A stretch of DNA of 64,000 nucleotides from Umezawaea sp049997955 (GTDB taxonomy: Bacteria; Actinomycetota; Actinomycetes; Mycobacteriales; Pseudonocardiaceae), in assembly GCA_049997955.1 (NCBI GenBank), contig JAEBDY010000016.1:186001-250000 (forward strand), given 5' to 3'. Under the pieces are notes generated by a model. It was not told the DNA's origin. It did no database searches and saw nothing but the letters and a program-made list of their open reading frames with translations. How positions within the stretch are numbered: the stretch's first letter is position 1; every line of letters starts with the position of its first letter. This document shows, piece by piece, positions 18,490 to 27,130 of this stretch. A program made the position numbers and the translations under genes.

Positions 18490-19281
18490 GTGCTGAGGGT
18501 GATCAGGCTCTACTTCCGGTTCCTCGGGGCGCACCTGCGGGCGATCCTGGAGTACCAGTCGGACTTCTGGGTGATGGCGGGCGCGACGGTGCTGATCCAG
18601 GTCGTGAACCTGGTGTTCCTGTCGGCGGTGTTCGCGAAGGTGCCGAACCTCAACGGGTGGTCGTTCTGGGCCGTGGTGGCGATGTTCGCGATGATGGCCA
18701 TCGCCGAGGGCGTCGGCTCGTTCTTTTTCGAGGGCACGTGGCGGCTGTCGGAGGCGATCAACCAGGGCACGCTGGACTACGCGCTGGTCCGGCCGTATCC
18801 GGTGGTGCTCCAGGTGACCAGCGCCGAGGTCGGTATCAACGGGCTGACGAACATCGTGACCGGCGGGGCGATGCTGGGGGTGGCGCTGGCGAACGTGGAC
18901 GTCCGCTGGTCGGCGTTGCAGGTCCTGCTGGCGCTGGTGCTGCTGCTGGGCGCGGTGTTCATCAAGGTGGCGGTGAACCTGGCGTCGAACTCGGTGTCGT
19001 TCTGGCTGTCCGGGCCGAGCCCGCTGTTCGCGATGGCGGTGCACCAGCTCGGCGAGCTGTCCCGGTTCCCGCTGACGGTCTACCCGCTGGCGCTCAAGGC
19101 GGTGCTCGGGTTCGTGGTGCCGTTCGCGTTCATCAGCACGTTTCCGATCAGCTTCCTGCTCGACGCGGGCACCACGCCGTGGCTGGGCCTGCTGACGCCG
19201 CTGGTCGCGGTGTACTGCGTGGCCGTGGCGCTGGTCGTCTTCGCGCGCGGCCTGCGCCGCTACGAGAGCGCGGGCAACTAG
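18490..19281 (+). CDS. ABC-2 permease subunit 2
   Basis: 263 residues from GTG 18490, one base after the preceding stop. It is a paralogue of subunit 1 with six predicted helices (FWVMAGATVLIQVVNLVFLS; FWAVVAMFAMMAIAEGVGSF). It ends in TAG at 19279-19281, only two bases before a transposase remnant begins. The natural C-terminus (RRYESAGN) looks complete, so the IS scar replaced only the downstream flank. Confidence 0.85.
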   Translation: MLRVIRLYFRFLGAHLRAILEYQSDFWVMAGATVLIQVVNLVFLSAVFAKVPNLNGWSFWAVVAMFAMMAIAEGVGSFFFEGTWRLSEAINQGTLDYALVRPYPVVLQVTSAEVGINGLTNIVTGGAMLGVALANVDVRWSALQVLLALVLLLGAVFIKVAVNLASNSVSFWLSGPSPLFAMAVHQLGELSRFPLTVYPLALKAVLGFVVPFAFISTFPISFLLDAGTTPWLGLLTPLVAVYCVAVALVVFARGLRRYESAGN

Positions 19282-19283
19282 AG

Positions 19284-19602
19284 GGGCCCGTTTCGCGAAC
19301 CGGGTCGCCACGCCACGGAACTGCTTGAGCCGGTTGAAACAGCGCTCGACCACGTTGCGCAGCCTGTAGAGGTCGGGGTCGAAGGCCGGTGGCCTGCCAC
19401 CGACCGAGCCCTTGGCTTTGCGGCGGGCGACCTGGTCGGCGCGTTCGGGGATGGTGGCCTTGACCTTCCGAGCACGTAACGCCGTGCGGGTACTCGGATG
19501 GGTGTAGGCCTTGTCGGCGATCACCCGTCCCACCCGCACCCTCCGCCCGTCGACGTCGATGTCACGGATCACGTCGAACCACGCAGTCGACGAGTCGCTC
19601 AC
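19284..19602 (-). mobile_element. IS5-type transposase C-terminal remnant
   Basis: The minus strand encodes GRVIADKAYTHPSTRTALRA, KVKATIPERADQVARRKAKG and the conserved RNVVERCFNRLKQFRGVATR with the catalytic Glu, followed by FAKRA. The N-terminal and far C-terminal parts are missing. It differs from the intact element at 57 kb (THPST against SKANR), so it is a different IS. Confidence 0.8.
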
Positions 19603-19606
19603 CCGG

Positions 19607-20296
19607 GTGGGGCGTCGCTCCTTCGTGAAGCACCTCGCGCACGACGACGTGCTGGAGTGCTACGACCTCTCCCGCCCCGGTACCTACCACGGCATGCCCG
19701 TCGAAGTCGTCACCGACGGACCAGGTGGGTACGCGGTGACCACGCGTGATCCGAGGGCGAACGTGGAGGGTTTCGAGCGGGCAGATCACCGCAGCCCGTT
19801 GGAGAAGCTGATCGCGTTCGACGACGCGGAACTGCAGTTCACCACCACGCTCACACCGGTTCCGATGCCGTGGAAGATCACGCACGACTGGGAGCTGTTC
19901 GACGAACGTCTCGCGGACGCGCTTCGCGACGTGACCGATCGTGTTTTCCTCATCGTCCACGCCACGGCGGACCCGGTGCGATACGTGCAGTTCGCCGGCG
20001 CACCTGACCGGCTCTACGCGGAAGCGCCCGGAAGAGACGTCGTGGAGGACGCCGACGAGTTCCAGCTCCGCAGGTTTGACTGGGTCGCGCCCGACGTCGC
20101 GCAACCCAACTGGACGTCCTCGCTTCGACGCCCCGCGCTGACGAAAGAACTGGTACTGCTGGCGAGGTGCTGCACCGCGGCACTGCGTGAGGCGTACGGA
20201 ATCACGGGTCCGGATGAACTCCGTTACCGCGCGTGGCGCGAACCGGCAGGCGTGAAGGCCATCCCGGTGGAGTTGCCCGCACTCGGGCTCGGCTGA
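19607..20296 (+). CDS. 5'-truncated YbjN/TY-Chap-like protein
   Basis: About 229 residues from a possible GTG 19607. The upstream frame runs into the antisense of the IS remnant, so the original start is lost. Blocks such as WELFDERLADALRDVTDRVF, VRYVQFAGAPDRLYAEA and LVLLARCCTAALREAYGITG resemble the T3SS-chaperone-like fold of actinobacterial YbjN/TY-Chap proteins. No signal peptide or membrane segment. Probably a pseudogene or one half of a longer protein, although the remaining frame is clean. Confidence 0.45.
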   Translation: MGRRSFVKHLAHDDVLECYDLSRPGTYHGMPVEVVTDGPGGYAVTTRDPRANVEGFERADHRSPLEKLIAFDDAELQFTTTLTPVPMPWKITHDWELFDERLADALRDVTDRVFLIVHATADPVRYVQFAGAPDRLYAEAPGRDVVEDADEFQLRRFDWVAPDVAQPNWTSSLRRPALTKELVLLARCCTAALREAYGITGPDELRYRAWREPAGVKAIPVELPALGLG

Positions 20297-20429
20297 TCCG
20301 TATGACCTTGAGTCTGCCGAAGACCTCATCCATCCAGGGTGACAGCGGGTCCGCGGAGACCCACGCGCGGATGCAGTCGTGATCATGCCGCAGCAGATGA
20401 GCACGGCATGATGAACAGCCACGCTGCTT

Positions 20430-20699
20430 CGACTGGCCTACCTCAGCATGACCAACGCGTTCTCCCTGCCACGCCTGCTCCCTGTGAGCGACCGGGACAG
20501 GGACCTGGAGATCCTGTTGCCACGCCATCAGATCACCGTCCTGGAACGCCAACTGGGCAGAACCCGGCCGCGGTTCCTTCAGGGACCTCGACGACGCGGG
20601 CAACTCCGCGCAGTTCCTGATCCGCGACCGCGATGGAGAGTCCCCCGCGCTGTCCGATGCGGTTCTCGCCGATGCGGGCATCCGGCTGTTCTGCCAATG
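20430..20699 (+). mobile_element. Integrase-type transposase with a large internal deletion
   Basis: The start (LRLAYLSMTNAFSLPRLLPV; DRDLEILLPRHQITVLERQL) is the N-terminus of the actinomycete integrase-core (rve) transposases. It joins directly, in another frame, to RDLDDAGNSAQFLIRDRDGE and SPALSDAVLADAGIRL, which lie well into the catalytic core of the full protein. Most of the gene is deleted and the C-terminal end is missing. Confidence 0.7.
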
Positions 20700-20714
20700 A
20701 CCTGACCGGTTGCG

Positions 20715-21434
20715 TCAGCCGTTCAGCTGGGTTTGCAGGCCGGTGAGCAGGATGTCGAGTCCTCGGTCGAGTTCGGCTTCGCCGTCATAGGTCGCGAGGA
20801 TGCTGGCGAGGCTGCGGAGTTTGGGGAATTCGAGGAGCGGGAGGCGGTGAAGGCCGAGGCGGAGCAGGTCGTCGGTTTCCTCGGGGTGGACGACGACTTC
20901 TTGGAGTTCGTTGAGGATGTGGCCGTAGAGGAACCCGAAATAGGCGCGGTAGACGTGCAGAGCGTCTTCGGCGGCAAACCCCGCGTTGGTGAGCAGCGTG
21001 AGGATCTGCTCGAGTGGACGCAGGGTGCCCAGTGGACGCAGTCCGAGCGGGGTGGCCAGTGGTCGGGTGGTCAGCAGCGGGGCGACGTGGGGATGGTCCA
21101 GGGCGAGTCGCCGGAAGTCGTGGGCGCCGCGTCGTAGATGGTCCTGCCAGTCCTGCCCGTCGGTGGCGATCACCAGTCGGGTGAGGACGAGCTCGGTGAC
21201 GCCGTCGAGCACGGCGGCCCGGTTCGGGGTGTAGCGGTAGAGCCCCATCGGGTCGCGATCGAGTGCCTGCCCGAGCCGCCTCATCGTCAGGGCGTCCAAG
21301 CCCTCGGCGTCGATGAGATCGAGCGCGGCGGTGAGCACCCGCTCCCGGCTGAGCGGCGTCCGACGACGTGCCCCGCCCGCTGTCTCCGCGGAACCGGGTG
21401 TGGCCGGCGTCGATTCGAGCGGCTTTTTTGGCAC
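20715..21434 (-). CDS. TetR-family repressor
   Basis: 239 residues from GTG 21434, chosen because GGAG lies 8 bases upstream; the frame is open further to 21485. The N-terminal helix-turn-helix reads LSRERVLTAALDLIDAEGLD then ALTMRRLGQALDRDPMGLYR. The ligand-binding part resembles the TetR C1 class (drug-responsive). Divergent from a small membrane-protein gene, with a palindromic site between them, so it probably represses both. Confidence 0.85.
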   Translation of the reverse strand: MPKKPLESTPATPGSAETAGGARRRTPLSRERVLTAALDLIDAEGLDALTMRRLGQALDRDPMGLYRYTPNRAAVLDGVTELVLTRLVIATDGQDWQDHLRRGAHDFRRLALDHPHVAPLLTTRPLATPLGLRPLGTLRPLEQILTLLTNAGFAAEDALHVYRAYFGFLYGHILNELQEVVVHPEETDDLLRLGLHRLPLLEFPKLRSLASILATYDGEAELDRGLDILLTGLQTQLNG

Positions 21435-21513
21435 TGGACCGACTCCAAACCTTGTCGACGTTGCCACGCGTGTGCGTTGGCCCACTGATTCTACACAGTC
21501 GTCTACAAGCGCC

Positions 21514-21528
21514 GTCTACAGTGTAGTG
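21514..21528. promoter_or_regulatory. Candidate TetR operator
   Basis: GTCTACAGTGTAGTG contains the 5-1-5 palindrome CTACA-G-TGTAG (21516-21526), with further half-sites CTACAC at 21491 and GTCTACA at 21501. It sits between the divergent TetR and small-protein genes and close to a -10-like TATAGA (21535-21540) for the rightward gene. Confidence 0.6.
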
Positions 21529-21647
21529 CTACGTTATAGAAGCAGATGCTGGTGAGGCACCGACCAGGTGCTCGTCGCCACTCGGCTGCGGCCGCGACAC
21601 CGTCGGCCAACTCATTCCGCATGCGCAACACGACCGAGAGGAACACC

Positions 21648-21881
21648 ATGTCAACGCCCGAGAACAGCACTGACGTGATCGAACGCCTGCACGCGCTGGA
21701 GACCACCTCAGCGGTTCAGAACGCGACCCTGACCGGCGCCCAAGCCACTCAGGCCGCCACCCAAGCAGGCGCATCGGCGACGACCACCGCCGCGCACGCC
21801 GGAACCTGGTCGGCCATGGTCGCCGGCGCCGCCGGGTTCATCATCGGGATCTTCCTCGGCATCACCATCGTCAGGAGTTAG
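21648..21881 (+). CDS. Tiny single-pass membrane protein
   Basis: 77 residues from ATG 21648 behind GAGAGG. Residues 8-50 form an Ala/Thr/Gln helix with regular repeats (TLTGAQATQAATQAGASATT), followed by one C-terminal membrane helix (MVAGAAGFIIGIFLGITIV). Divergent from the TetR gene with a shared operator, so it is likely the repressor's target. No family recognised; it could be a small transporter modulator or stress peptide. Confidence 0.65.
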   Translation: MSTPENSTDVIERLHALETTSAVQNATLTGAQATQAATQAGASATTTAAHAGTWSAMVAGAAGFIIGIFLGITIVRS

Positions 21882-22357
21882 TCCAGGGGCCGCCGGGACA
21901 CCGGAAAACCTGCCAAATGGGCGGGTACGGCCTGGTCAAGCATGATTGTCGGCGAGGACGCGGTGGAGCGGGGTGACGCAAGGATGCCCACCGCGTTCTC
22001 GCCGGCTTTGAGGGTTGGCTTCCTGGCCATATCGACATCGGGGTGCCTTGTCGCGGAGCCACTGGCAATAAGCACGTCGTCTCCGTTGAACACCTTCGGC
22101 CGGCCAGCGCAGTTACCACGCGCGGCGGCCTACCGATCCGTCGAAGGGTCTTCTCCCCGATGCGGTCGCGGTCGAATTGGCGGCGTCAGCTAGCGACAAA
22201 GAGCATTGGGCCCACGTCGTGCGGATCGTGGATTCCGGTCAACGGTTCGATGTAACAACTCCGGTTAATCCCTGTGGCTGCCACGTTGACGTGAGCGTCA
22301 TCAACTCGGCGGTGGTGCGCGCCGAGTTCGACGAGCCGGGATGGGCCGGGGATGCCC
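21882..22357. other. Gap between small membrane gene and GAF-ANTAR operon
   Basis: A minus-strand frame at 21878-22093 (start MFNGDDVLIASGSATRHPDV) is protein-like but unrecognised and lacks a ribosome site. Nothing else seen. The operon terminator should lie here but no strong hairpin was found. Confidence 0.35.
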
Positions 22358-23122
22358 TTAGGTAATGCGACCGAGGATGGCATCGAGTTCGACGGTGCCC
22401 GCCACCACGGCGAGGGCCAGTGGTGTGAGGGGGCGGTTGTTCGCCCGCGCGTAGGCGCGCAGCGCGGCGAAGGCCTCGTCCATGGTCAGGCCGCCGCGCT
22501 GGGCGAGCACCCCGCGGGCTTGTTCGATGATGACGCGGCTGGTGAGCGCGGTCTGCAACTGGCCGGTGACCAGGTCGCGCTGTTCGATCGTGCGGTGTTG
22601 CAGGATGCCGATGGTGGTGATGTCGGCCAAGGCCTGGCCCAGCGCGATCTGGCCTTCCTCCATCACGCTGGGTTCGGTGTTGAGCAGGCTCAGCGCGCCG
22701 ATCGTCTGGTCGCGCAGCCGCAGCGGCAGGGCCTGTGCCGACCGGAAGCCGCACTCTCGGGCCGCGGCGGCGAACCGCGACCACCGCTGACCGTCGGTCG
22801 TCAGGTCGTGCTCGACGACCGGTTGGCCGGTGCGGACGCAGTCGATGCACGGCCCGTTCTCGGTCTGCACCGCGAACAGCCCCAGCAACTGCGCGCGCTG
22901 CGACGAGGTGGCCACGACGTGGAGCACGCCATCGGGGTCGACCAGGATGACCCCGGCCGCGGCCACGTCCAGCAGTTCGACGCAGCGCTCGGTGAGGATG
23001 TCCAGGAAGTCCGCGATGTCGTAGTCGGCGACCAGCGTGTCGGCCAACGCGACGAACGCACGTGACACCTGCTGTTCCCGGCTGCGCGAGACCTCGGCGT
23101 GCGTCGTTGGTGTCGGCTGCAT
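22358..23122 (-). CDS. GAF-ANTAR regulator 3
   Basis: 254 residues from ATG 23122 with CGAGGATC upstream. GAF domain at about residues 20-165 (VELLDVAAAGVILVDPDGVL; NGPCIDCVRTGQPVVEHDL), ANTAR RNA-binding domain at about 185-245 (IIEQARGVLAQRGGLTMDEA; FAALRAYARANNRPL). ANTAR proteins bind paired RNA hairpins and act as antiterminators; the GAF domain senses a small ligand or redox state. Last gene of a three-gene operon of paralogues, 25 bp behind the second. Confidence 0.9.
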   Translation of the reverse strand: MQPTPTTHAEVSRSREQQVSRAFVALADTLVADYDIADFLDILTERCVELLDVAAAGVILVDPDGVLHVVATSSQRAQLLGLFAVQTENGPCIDCVRTGQPVVEHDLTTDGQRWSRFAAAARECGFRSAQALPLRLRDQTIGALSLLNTEPSVMEEGQIALGQALADITTIGILQHRTIEQRDLVTGQLQTALTSRVIIEQARGVLAQRGGLTMDEAFAALRAYARANNRPLTPLALAVVAGTVELDAILGRIT

Positions 23123-23147
23123 GATCCTCGAATACCCCGTTTCGGTG

Positions 23148-23906
23148 TTACAAACGCTGCGGCGTCTCAGCTGGGGCAGCGTGGGTGAGCACCTCAACGG
23201 TGCTCAACTCGCCCGTGGCGACGGCGCGGGCGACGTCGGAGAGCCGGAGACGATGGGCCCGGGCGTGGACGCGCAGCCGCGTGTAGGCCTGGTGCATGTC
23301 CAGGCTCCCGGCCTCCACCAACACACCCTTGGCTTGCTCCACGACCGTGCGGTGGTGCAGCGCGGCCTGCAACTGCTCGAAGACGATCTCCTCGCGGTGC
23401 ACGACGCGCTGTTGCAGGATACCGATGGTCGCGATGTCGGCCAAGGCCTGTCCGAGCGCGATGCTGGCGTCGTCGACGGCCACCGGCTCGGTGTGCAGCA
23501 GCGTCAACGCCCCGATGACCTCGTTCCGGAGCCGCATCGGCACAGCGGCCGCCGCGCGGAACCCCGCGTTCACCGCCGCCGGCACGAACAGCGGCCACCG
23601 GTCGGTGTCGGCGACGAGGTCCGCGCTGGTGACCACGACACCGGCCCGCACGCAGTCCAGGCACGGCCCCTGCCGCGTCTGCGCGGCGAACACCTCCACC
23701 AGCTCGGCGTGCTCGGAGGACCCGGCGGCGGGCCACCAGCCGCCGCGTTGGTCGGACAGGATCACCCCGGCGGCGTCGACGTTCAGCAGTTCCACCGCCC
23801 GCTCGGTGAGCAGGCCGAGGAAGTCGAGCACGTCGAAGTCCGCGACCAGGGTGTCGGCCAACGACACGAACACGTCGGCCAATTGCTGGTCCCGTCCGGT
23901 GCTCAT
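23148..23906 (-). CDS. GAF-ANTAR regulator 2
   Basis: 252 residues from ATG 23906 behind GGAAAGG. GAF domain (VELLNVDAAGVILSDQRGGW; GPCLDCVRAGVVVTSADL) and ANTAR domain (VVEQAKGVLVEAGSLDMHQA; YTRLRVHARAHRLRL). Closest in sequence to regulator 3, including the conserved Cys pair in GPC-x-DC, which suggests a shared ligand or redox chemistry and a recent duplication. Confidence 0.9.
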   Translation of the reverse strand: MSTGRDQQLADVFVSLADTLVADFDVLDFLGLLTERAVELLNVDAAGVILSDQRGGWWPAAGSSEHAELVEVFAAQTRQGPCLDCVRAGVVVTSADLVADTDRWPLFVPAAVNAGFRAAAAVPMRLRNEVIGALTLLHTEPVAVDDASIALGQALADIATIGILQQRVVHREEIVFEQLQAALHHRTVVEQAKGVLVEAGSLDMHQAYTRLRVHARAHRLRLSDVARAVATGELSTVEVLTHAAPAETPQRL

Positions 23907-23931
23907 CGTGACGACCTTTCCAAAGCACGCG

Positions 23932-24669
23932 TCATGGCCGATCCTCCTCCTGGGCGAAGCGCAGTGTGCGCGTGACGACTTGTCGGGCGACCTGGGCCAG
24001 CGGCACGTCGTGGGTGAAGGCGTGCCCGCGCAACCGCATCAACGCCGCTTCGGTGCTCACCTCGAGCTGGACCTGCACCATGCCGGTGGCCTGGTGCACC
24101 TCGACGTGCGGATCGAGCAGCCAGCTCAGGTCAGCGGTGTCGTGTCCGTCGAGTTCGGTGGCGATGCCCTGGGTGGCCATGTCGGTGAGGATCAGCGCGT
24201 CGGTGATCTCGCTGCGCGTCAAAGGGCCGGGCGTGTCGCGGTAGAGGTCCAGTGAGCCCAACCGCACCACACCGATCTGCAACGGGAACGAGAACACCGC
24301 CGCCGCGCCCAGCGCCAACGCTCCCGGGGTGAACGCGGGCCACCGCGCACCCTCGGAGGCCAGATCGGCCACCAGCACCGGACCACCGGAGGCGAACGTG
24401 TCCAGGCACGGTCCCTCACCGACGGTGAGCTGCAGGTCCTCCAGCCCAGCACTGGTCGGGTTCGTCGCGTGGACCAAGCCCCGAGTCGGGTGACCGGTGC
24501 CAGCGGCGCCGTTGCGGAGCTGGCTGAGCACGGTGGCGCCTGCGCCGGTGACCGACAGTTCTTCCACGCATCGCGCGCAGACCAGTGCGACGGTGGAGTC
24601 GGAGCCGCCGCCGCGGTCGCGATCGGCGATCAGCAGTTCCCGAAGTCGAGCACGTCGGTTCTGCTCCAC
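23932..24669 (-). CDS. GAF-ANTAR regulator 1
   Basis: 245 residues from GTG 24669, chosen because GGAGGG lies 7 bases upstream. GAF domain (CARCVEELSVTGAGATVLSQ; VGEGPCLDTFASGGPVLVAD) and an ANTAR domain (VHQATGMVQVQLEVSTEAAL; MRLRGHAFTHDVPL). First gene of the operon and the most diverged: it lacks the second Cys of the GPC-x-DC pair, so it may sense something different. Whether the three form hetero-dimers is unknown. Confidence 0.88.
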   Translation of the reverse strand: MEQNRRARLRELLIADRDRGGGSDSTVALVCARCVEELSVTGAGATVLSQLRNGAAGTGHPTRGLVHATNPTSAGLEDLQLTVGEGPCLDTFASGGPVLVADLASEGARWPAFTPGALALGAAAVFSFPLQIGVVRLGSLDLYRDTPGPLTRSEITDALILTDMATQGIATELDGHDTADLSWLLDPHVEVHQATGMVQVQLEVSTEAALMRLRGHAFTHDVPLAQVARQVVTRTLRFAQEEDRP

Positions 24670-24974
24670 GACACCCTCCGCGCTCGGCCAGACATTGGCA
24701 AATGGAACCCTAGTGGGCCTGCAACGATCCGACCGCACTGCGCGAGTTCGCCACGAGGACGGTCTTCGTTCGAGCTGGCCTGTGCCCATCGGCAGGCACA
24801 GGTAACGACGTGGTTGACTCCGACCTGCAGGATCGTTCTCCACGCACGGACCGTGACCAGAAGGATTTCCGACGCTCTGCGCCACCGGAGGCCGCAGCTC
24901 CTCGTGCCGCGGCGGGAAGTCGTCCTGCCGCGAAGCGGGGGACCGCGGGGATCCAGCGATTCGCTCGACGCGCA
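24670..24974. other. Upstream region of the GAF-ANTAR operon
   Basis: No gene seen. The leftward promoter should be here; no consensus was found. Confidence 0.35.
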
Positions 24975-25121
24975 TCAGTCGGAGCTGGACCGCCGCTCGC
25001 TCGGCGGTCGCGAAACTTCCTCCTCGGTCGGCGTCAGCGGGACTCCGGTCGCCTCCTCGGCCGCTCCCCTGGTGACGTTTCCCCGTCCTGCCTTCTCGTC
25101 CTGGCGCTCCGGTTCGGTCAC
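24975..25121 (-). CDS. Small acidic hydrophilic protein
   Basis: 48 residues from GTG 25121 with a near-perfect AAGGAGG four bases upstream. Sequence starts VTEPERQDEKAGRGN and is rich in Glu, Arg and Ser with no hydrophobic core, so it is probably disordered. Function unknown. The ribosome site is the main reason to accept it. Confidence 0.55.
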   Translation of the reverse strand: MTEPERQDEKAGRGNVTRGAAEEATGVPLTPTEEEVSRPPSERRSSSD

Positions 25122-25273
25122 GGCGCCTCCTTGCGTGGTCCAGTACTTCACTCCTGCGACTCGTTGGCCGGTCCCGGCAGGTATATCCGGAAAAAGCCGG
25201 ATCAAACAGCCGGTGTGAAGCGCACGCCTACGGGTAGCTGGGAGCGGAACCTCCCCTCGGCGAAGGGATTGCG

Positions 25274-25408
25274 ATGGACGATCGGGTGACGTCCCACCAG
25301 GACGAGGTCATCGAGCTCCCACCTCGTCGGTACGAGCAGTTCAATGCCCTGTTCGCCGAAGTGCGGATGGCATCGGACGACCAGCGGCGACCAGGCGGCG
25401 GGAGGTAG
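25274..25408 (+). CDS. Small reading frame of 44 codons
   Basis: ATG 25274 to TAG 25406-25408 encodes a short helical peptide (ELPPRRYEQFNALFAEVRMA). AAGGGA lies 7 bases upstream. The composition is plausible but no family is recognised. A DUF3040-like fragment starts two bases after its stop. Confidence 0.35.
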   Translation: MDDRVTSHQDEVIELPPRRYEQFNALFAEVRMASDDQRRPGGGR

Positions 25409-25410
25409 TC

Positions 25411-25533
25411 GTGCACAGCCGATACGAACGCCGTCAACTCGGGCGGATCGAGCGCTCGCTGGAAACGACCGACCCCGGCCTGGCGACGGTTCCGCACGGC
25501 CGCGGATGTTCTTGTCCGGCTCGGCGTTGGTGA
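25411..25533 (+). pseudogene. DUF3040 N-terminal fragment
   Basis: GTG 25411 encodes YERRQLGRIERSLETTDPGL, matching the conserved start of DUF3040 proteins, which normally continue into two membrane helices. Here the frame runs into a TGA at 25531 and the next helical protein starts in another frame, so the gene is cut after about 25 residues. Confidence 0.5.
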
Positions 25534-25889
25534 CGGTCGTGGTCACCTTCGCGATCGACAATCCCGACCTGATCCCCGCCCTGGTGCTGTCCGGCAGTTT
25601 CCTGGTGCCCGCCACGTTCGTCTTGCGGGCGTTCGGCCGCCTCCACAGCGGAGTGGCGACCGCAAAGCTCTTGTTCGGCGTGCTCGTGGCGGGCGTTGTG
25701 CTCGGCGTGCCCGCCCAGTACCGGCAGGACGGCCCATCCCAGCTCACCGGCGGCCAGATCGACGTGCTCACCGCCCTTTCCTGGGGCGGGTTGGCACTGC
25801 TGTCCCTGGTCGGTGTCCTGTGGCTCATGGGCACTCCGCAAACGGGTCACCCTCGAAAGCGATCTGGCTCATACCCGCCGAGGTGGTGA
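25506..25889 (+). CDS. Short multi-helix membrane protein, PrsW-like N-terminus
   Basis: About 127 residues from ATG 25506 with four hydrophobic segments. NPDLIPALVLSGSFLVPATF strongly recalls the N-terminal helices of actinobacterial PrsW intramembrane proteases, but the catalytic part is absent. The last helix (LTALSWGGLALLSLVGVLWL) may come from another gene. Probably a deletion remnant that still encodes a membrane peptide. Confidence 0.45.
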   Translation: MFLSGSALVTVVVTFAIDNPDLIPALVLSGSFLVPATFVLRAFGRLHSGVATAKLLFGVLVAGVVLGVPAQYRQDGPSQLTGGQIDVLTALSWGGLALLSLVGVLWLMGTPQTGHPRKRSGSYPPRW

Positions 25890-26274
25890 ACCGGGAACAC
25901 CTCGGCGCGGCAGGCGTTGTACTGGATGCCGCACCGGTTCAGGACCCCCGGGCCTCACCCTTCGCCACCTCGAGTGGCCACTCGCCGAGAGGCGTCTGCC
26001 GGTGCGGTGCACGACATCGAGGAGGCTGGTGGGAGCGGCGACCCCCACCAGCCTCCTCGTTCATCCGATGAAGAATCAGCCGCGGTCGACGCACGTGCGG
26101 TTCGTCGACGCGCAGGCGAGCAGCGTCAACCGATCGTGCCGATCTGGGACCTGCTCGTCGACGACTTGCGGGAGCACCGACCATCACTGGACTTCACCAG
26201 TCTGGACGCTGCCTCGCGAACGCTGGCCGGGCTGTTCCGTGCCAACCTCTTCACTGCTCGAACGTCCTGTTGGC
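25890..26274. other. Gap with terminator hairpin
   Basis: Contains the 16-bp hairpin at 26018-26059. A plus-strand stretch near 26125-26260 (VPIWDLLVDDLREHRPSLDF; TSLDAASRTLAGLF) has a protein-like look but no start and no family; it may be a relic. Confidence 0.35.
26018..26059 (+). terminator. 16-bp perfect hairpin
   Basis: Arms 26018-26033 and 26044-26059 (CGAGGAGGCTGGTGGG and complement) pair perfectly over a 10-nt loop, behind the rightward membrane protein and before the methyltransferase. Confidence 0.6.
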
Positions 26275-27030
26275 ATGACGTCGACTTCAGAAGGCCATGC
26301 GTCTCCCACTGATCCGACTCGGGTCAACGATTACGACAGCATCGCCGAGGGTTACGCGGCCGAGAACGAGACCAGTCTCATGAACGCGTACTACGAGCGG
26401 CCCGCGATGCTGGAACTCGCCGGGGACGTGACCGACCGGCGGATCCTCGACGCCGGCTGCGGCTCGGGACCCCTGTTCGCCGCGCTGCGCGATCGGAGTG
26501 CTGCCGTGACCGGCATCGACGCGAGCGCAGGAATGCTGGAGCTGGCCCGGCGGCGGCTGGGCGCCGACGCGGACCTGCGGGTCGCCGACCTGGCCGACCC
26601 GCTGCCCTTCCCCGACCGCGCGTTCGACGACGTCGTCGCATCCCTCGTGCTGCACTACCTGCAGGACTGGGGGCCGACACTGGCCGAACTGCGACGCGTG
26701 CTGACACCCGGCGGACGGCTCATCGTCTCGGTCGAGCATCCGTTCGCCATCACCCTGATGCAGCGCTTGGCCGGGGACAAGCGCGACTACTTCCAGACCC
26801 GCAGCCGGACCGAGGAATGGACCATGGGCGGGCGGTCCGCCCGGATGAGCTTCTGGGACCGCCCGCTGCACTCGATGACAGACGCCTTCACCGCGGCCGG
26901 TTTCCGCATCAACGTCATCAGCGAGCCGCCGCCCGCGCCCGCCGCCCGCGACTTGTTCCCCGAAGAATTCCACGGGTTGGCAGGCACGAGCTTCCTGGGC
27001 TTCCTGTTCTTCGTCCTGCAGGCCGGCTAG
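26275..27030 (+). CDS. Class I SAM-dependent methyltransferase
   Basis: 251 residues from ATG 26275. Motif I is ILDAGCGSGPLFAAL, motif II VTGIDASAGMLELARRRL, motif IV VVASLVLHYLQDW, post-motif LRRVLTPGGRLIVSVEHPFA. This is the UbiE/Methyltransf_11 small-molecule type. The substrate cannot be told from sequence. Stands alone, facing a convergent SDR gene. Confidence 0.85.
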   Translation: MTSTSEGHASPTDPTRVNDYDSIAEGYAAENETSLMNAYYERPAMLELAGDVTDRRILDAGCGSGPLFAALRDRSAAVTGIDASAGMLELARRRLGADADLRVADLADPLPFPDRAFDDVVASLVLHYLQDWGPTLAELRRVLTPGGRLIVSVEHPFAITLMQRLAGDKRDYFQTRSRTEEWTMGGRSARMSFWDRPLHSMTDAFTAAGFRINVISEPPPAPAARDLFPEEFHGLAGTSFLGFLFFVLQAG

Positions 27031-27130
27031 CCGCCCGTGAGCGGCCAGCCCCCTCGGGTCCCGCAACCCAGCCCGGGAATCCGCGACCTTCGCCCCGGAA
27101 ACGACACGGTTCTTCGCGACCGCTTGGTGA

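Noticed and set aside
18460..19602. Single 380-codon frame covering the IS5 remnant and the antisense of a permease
   Set aside because: Only the first 110 or so codons match a transposase; the rest is the shadow of the permease.
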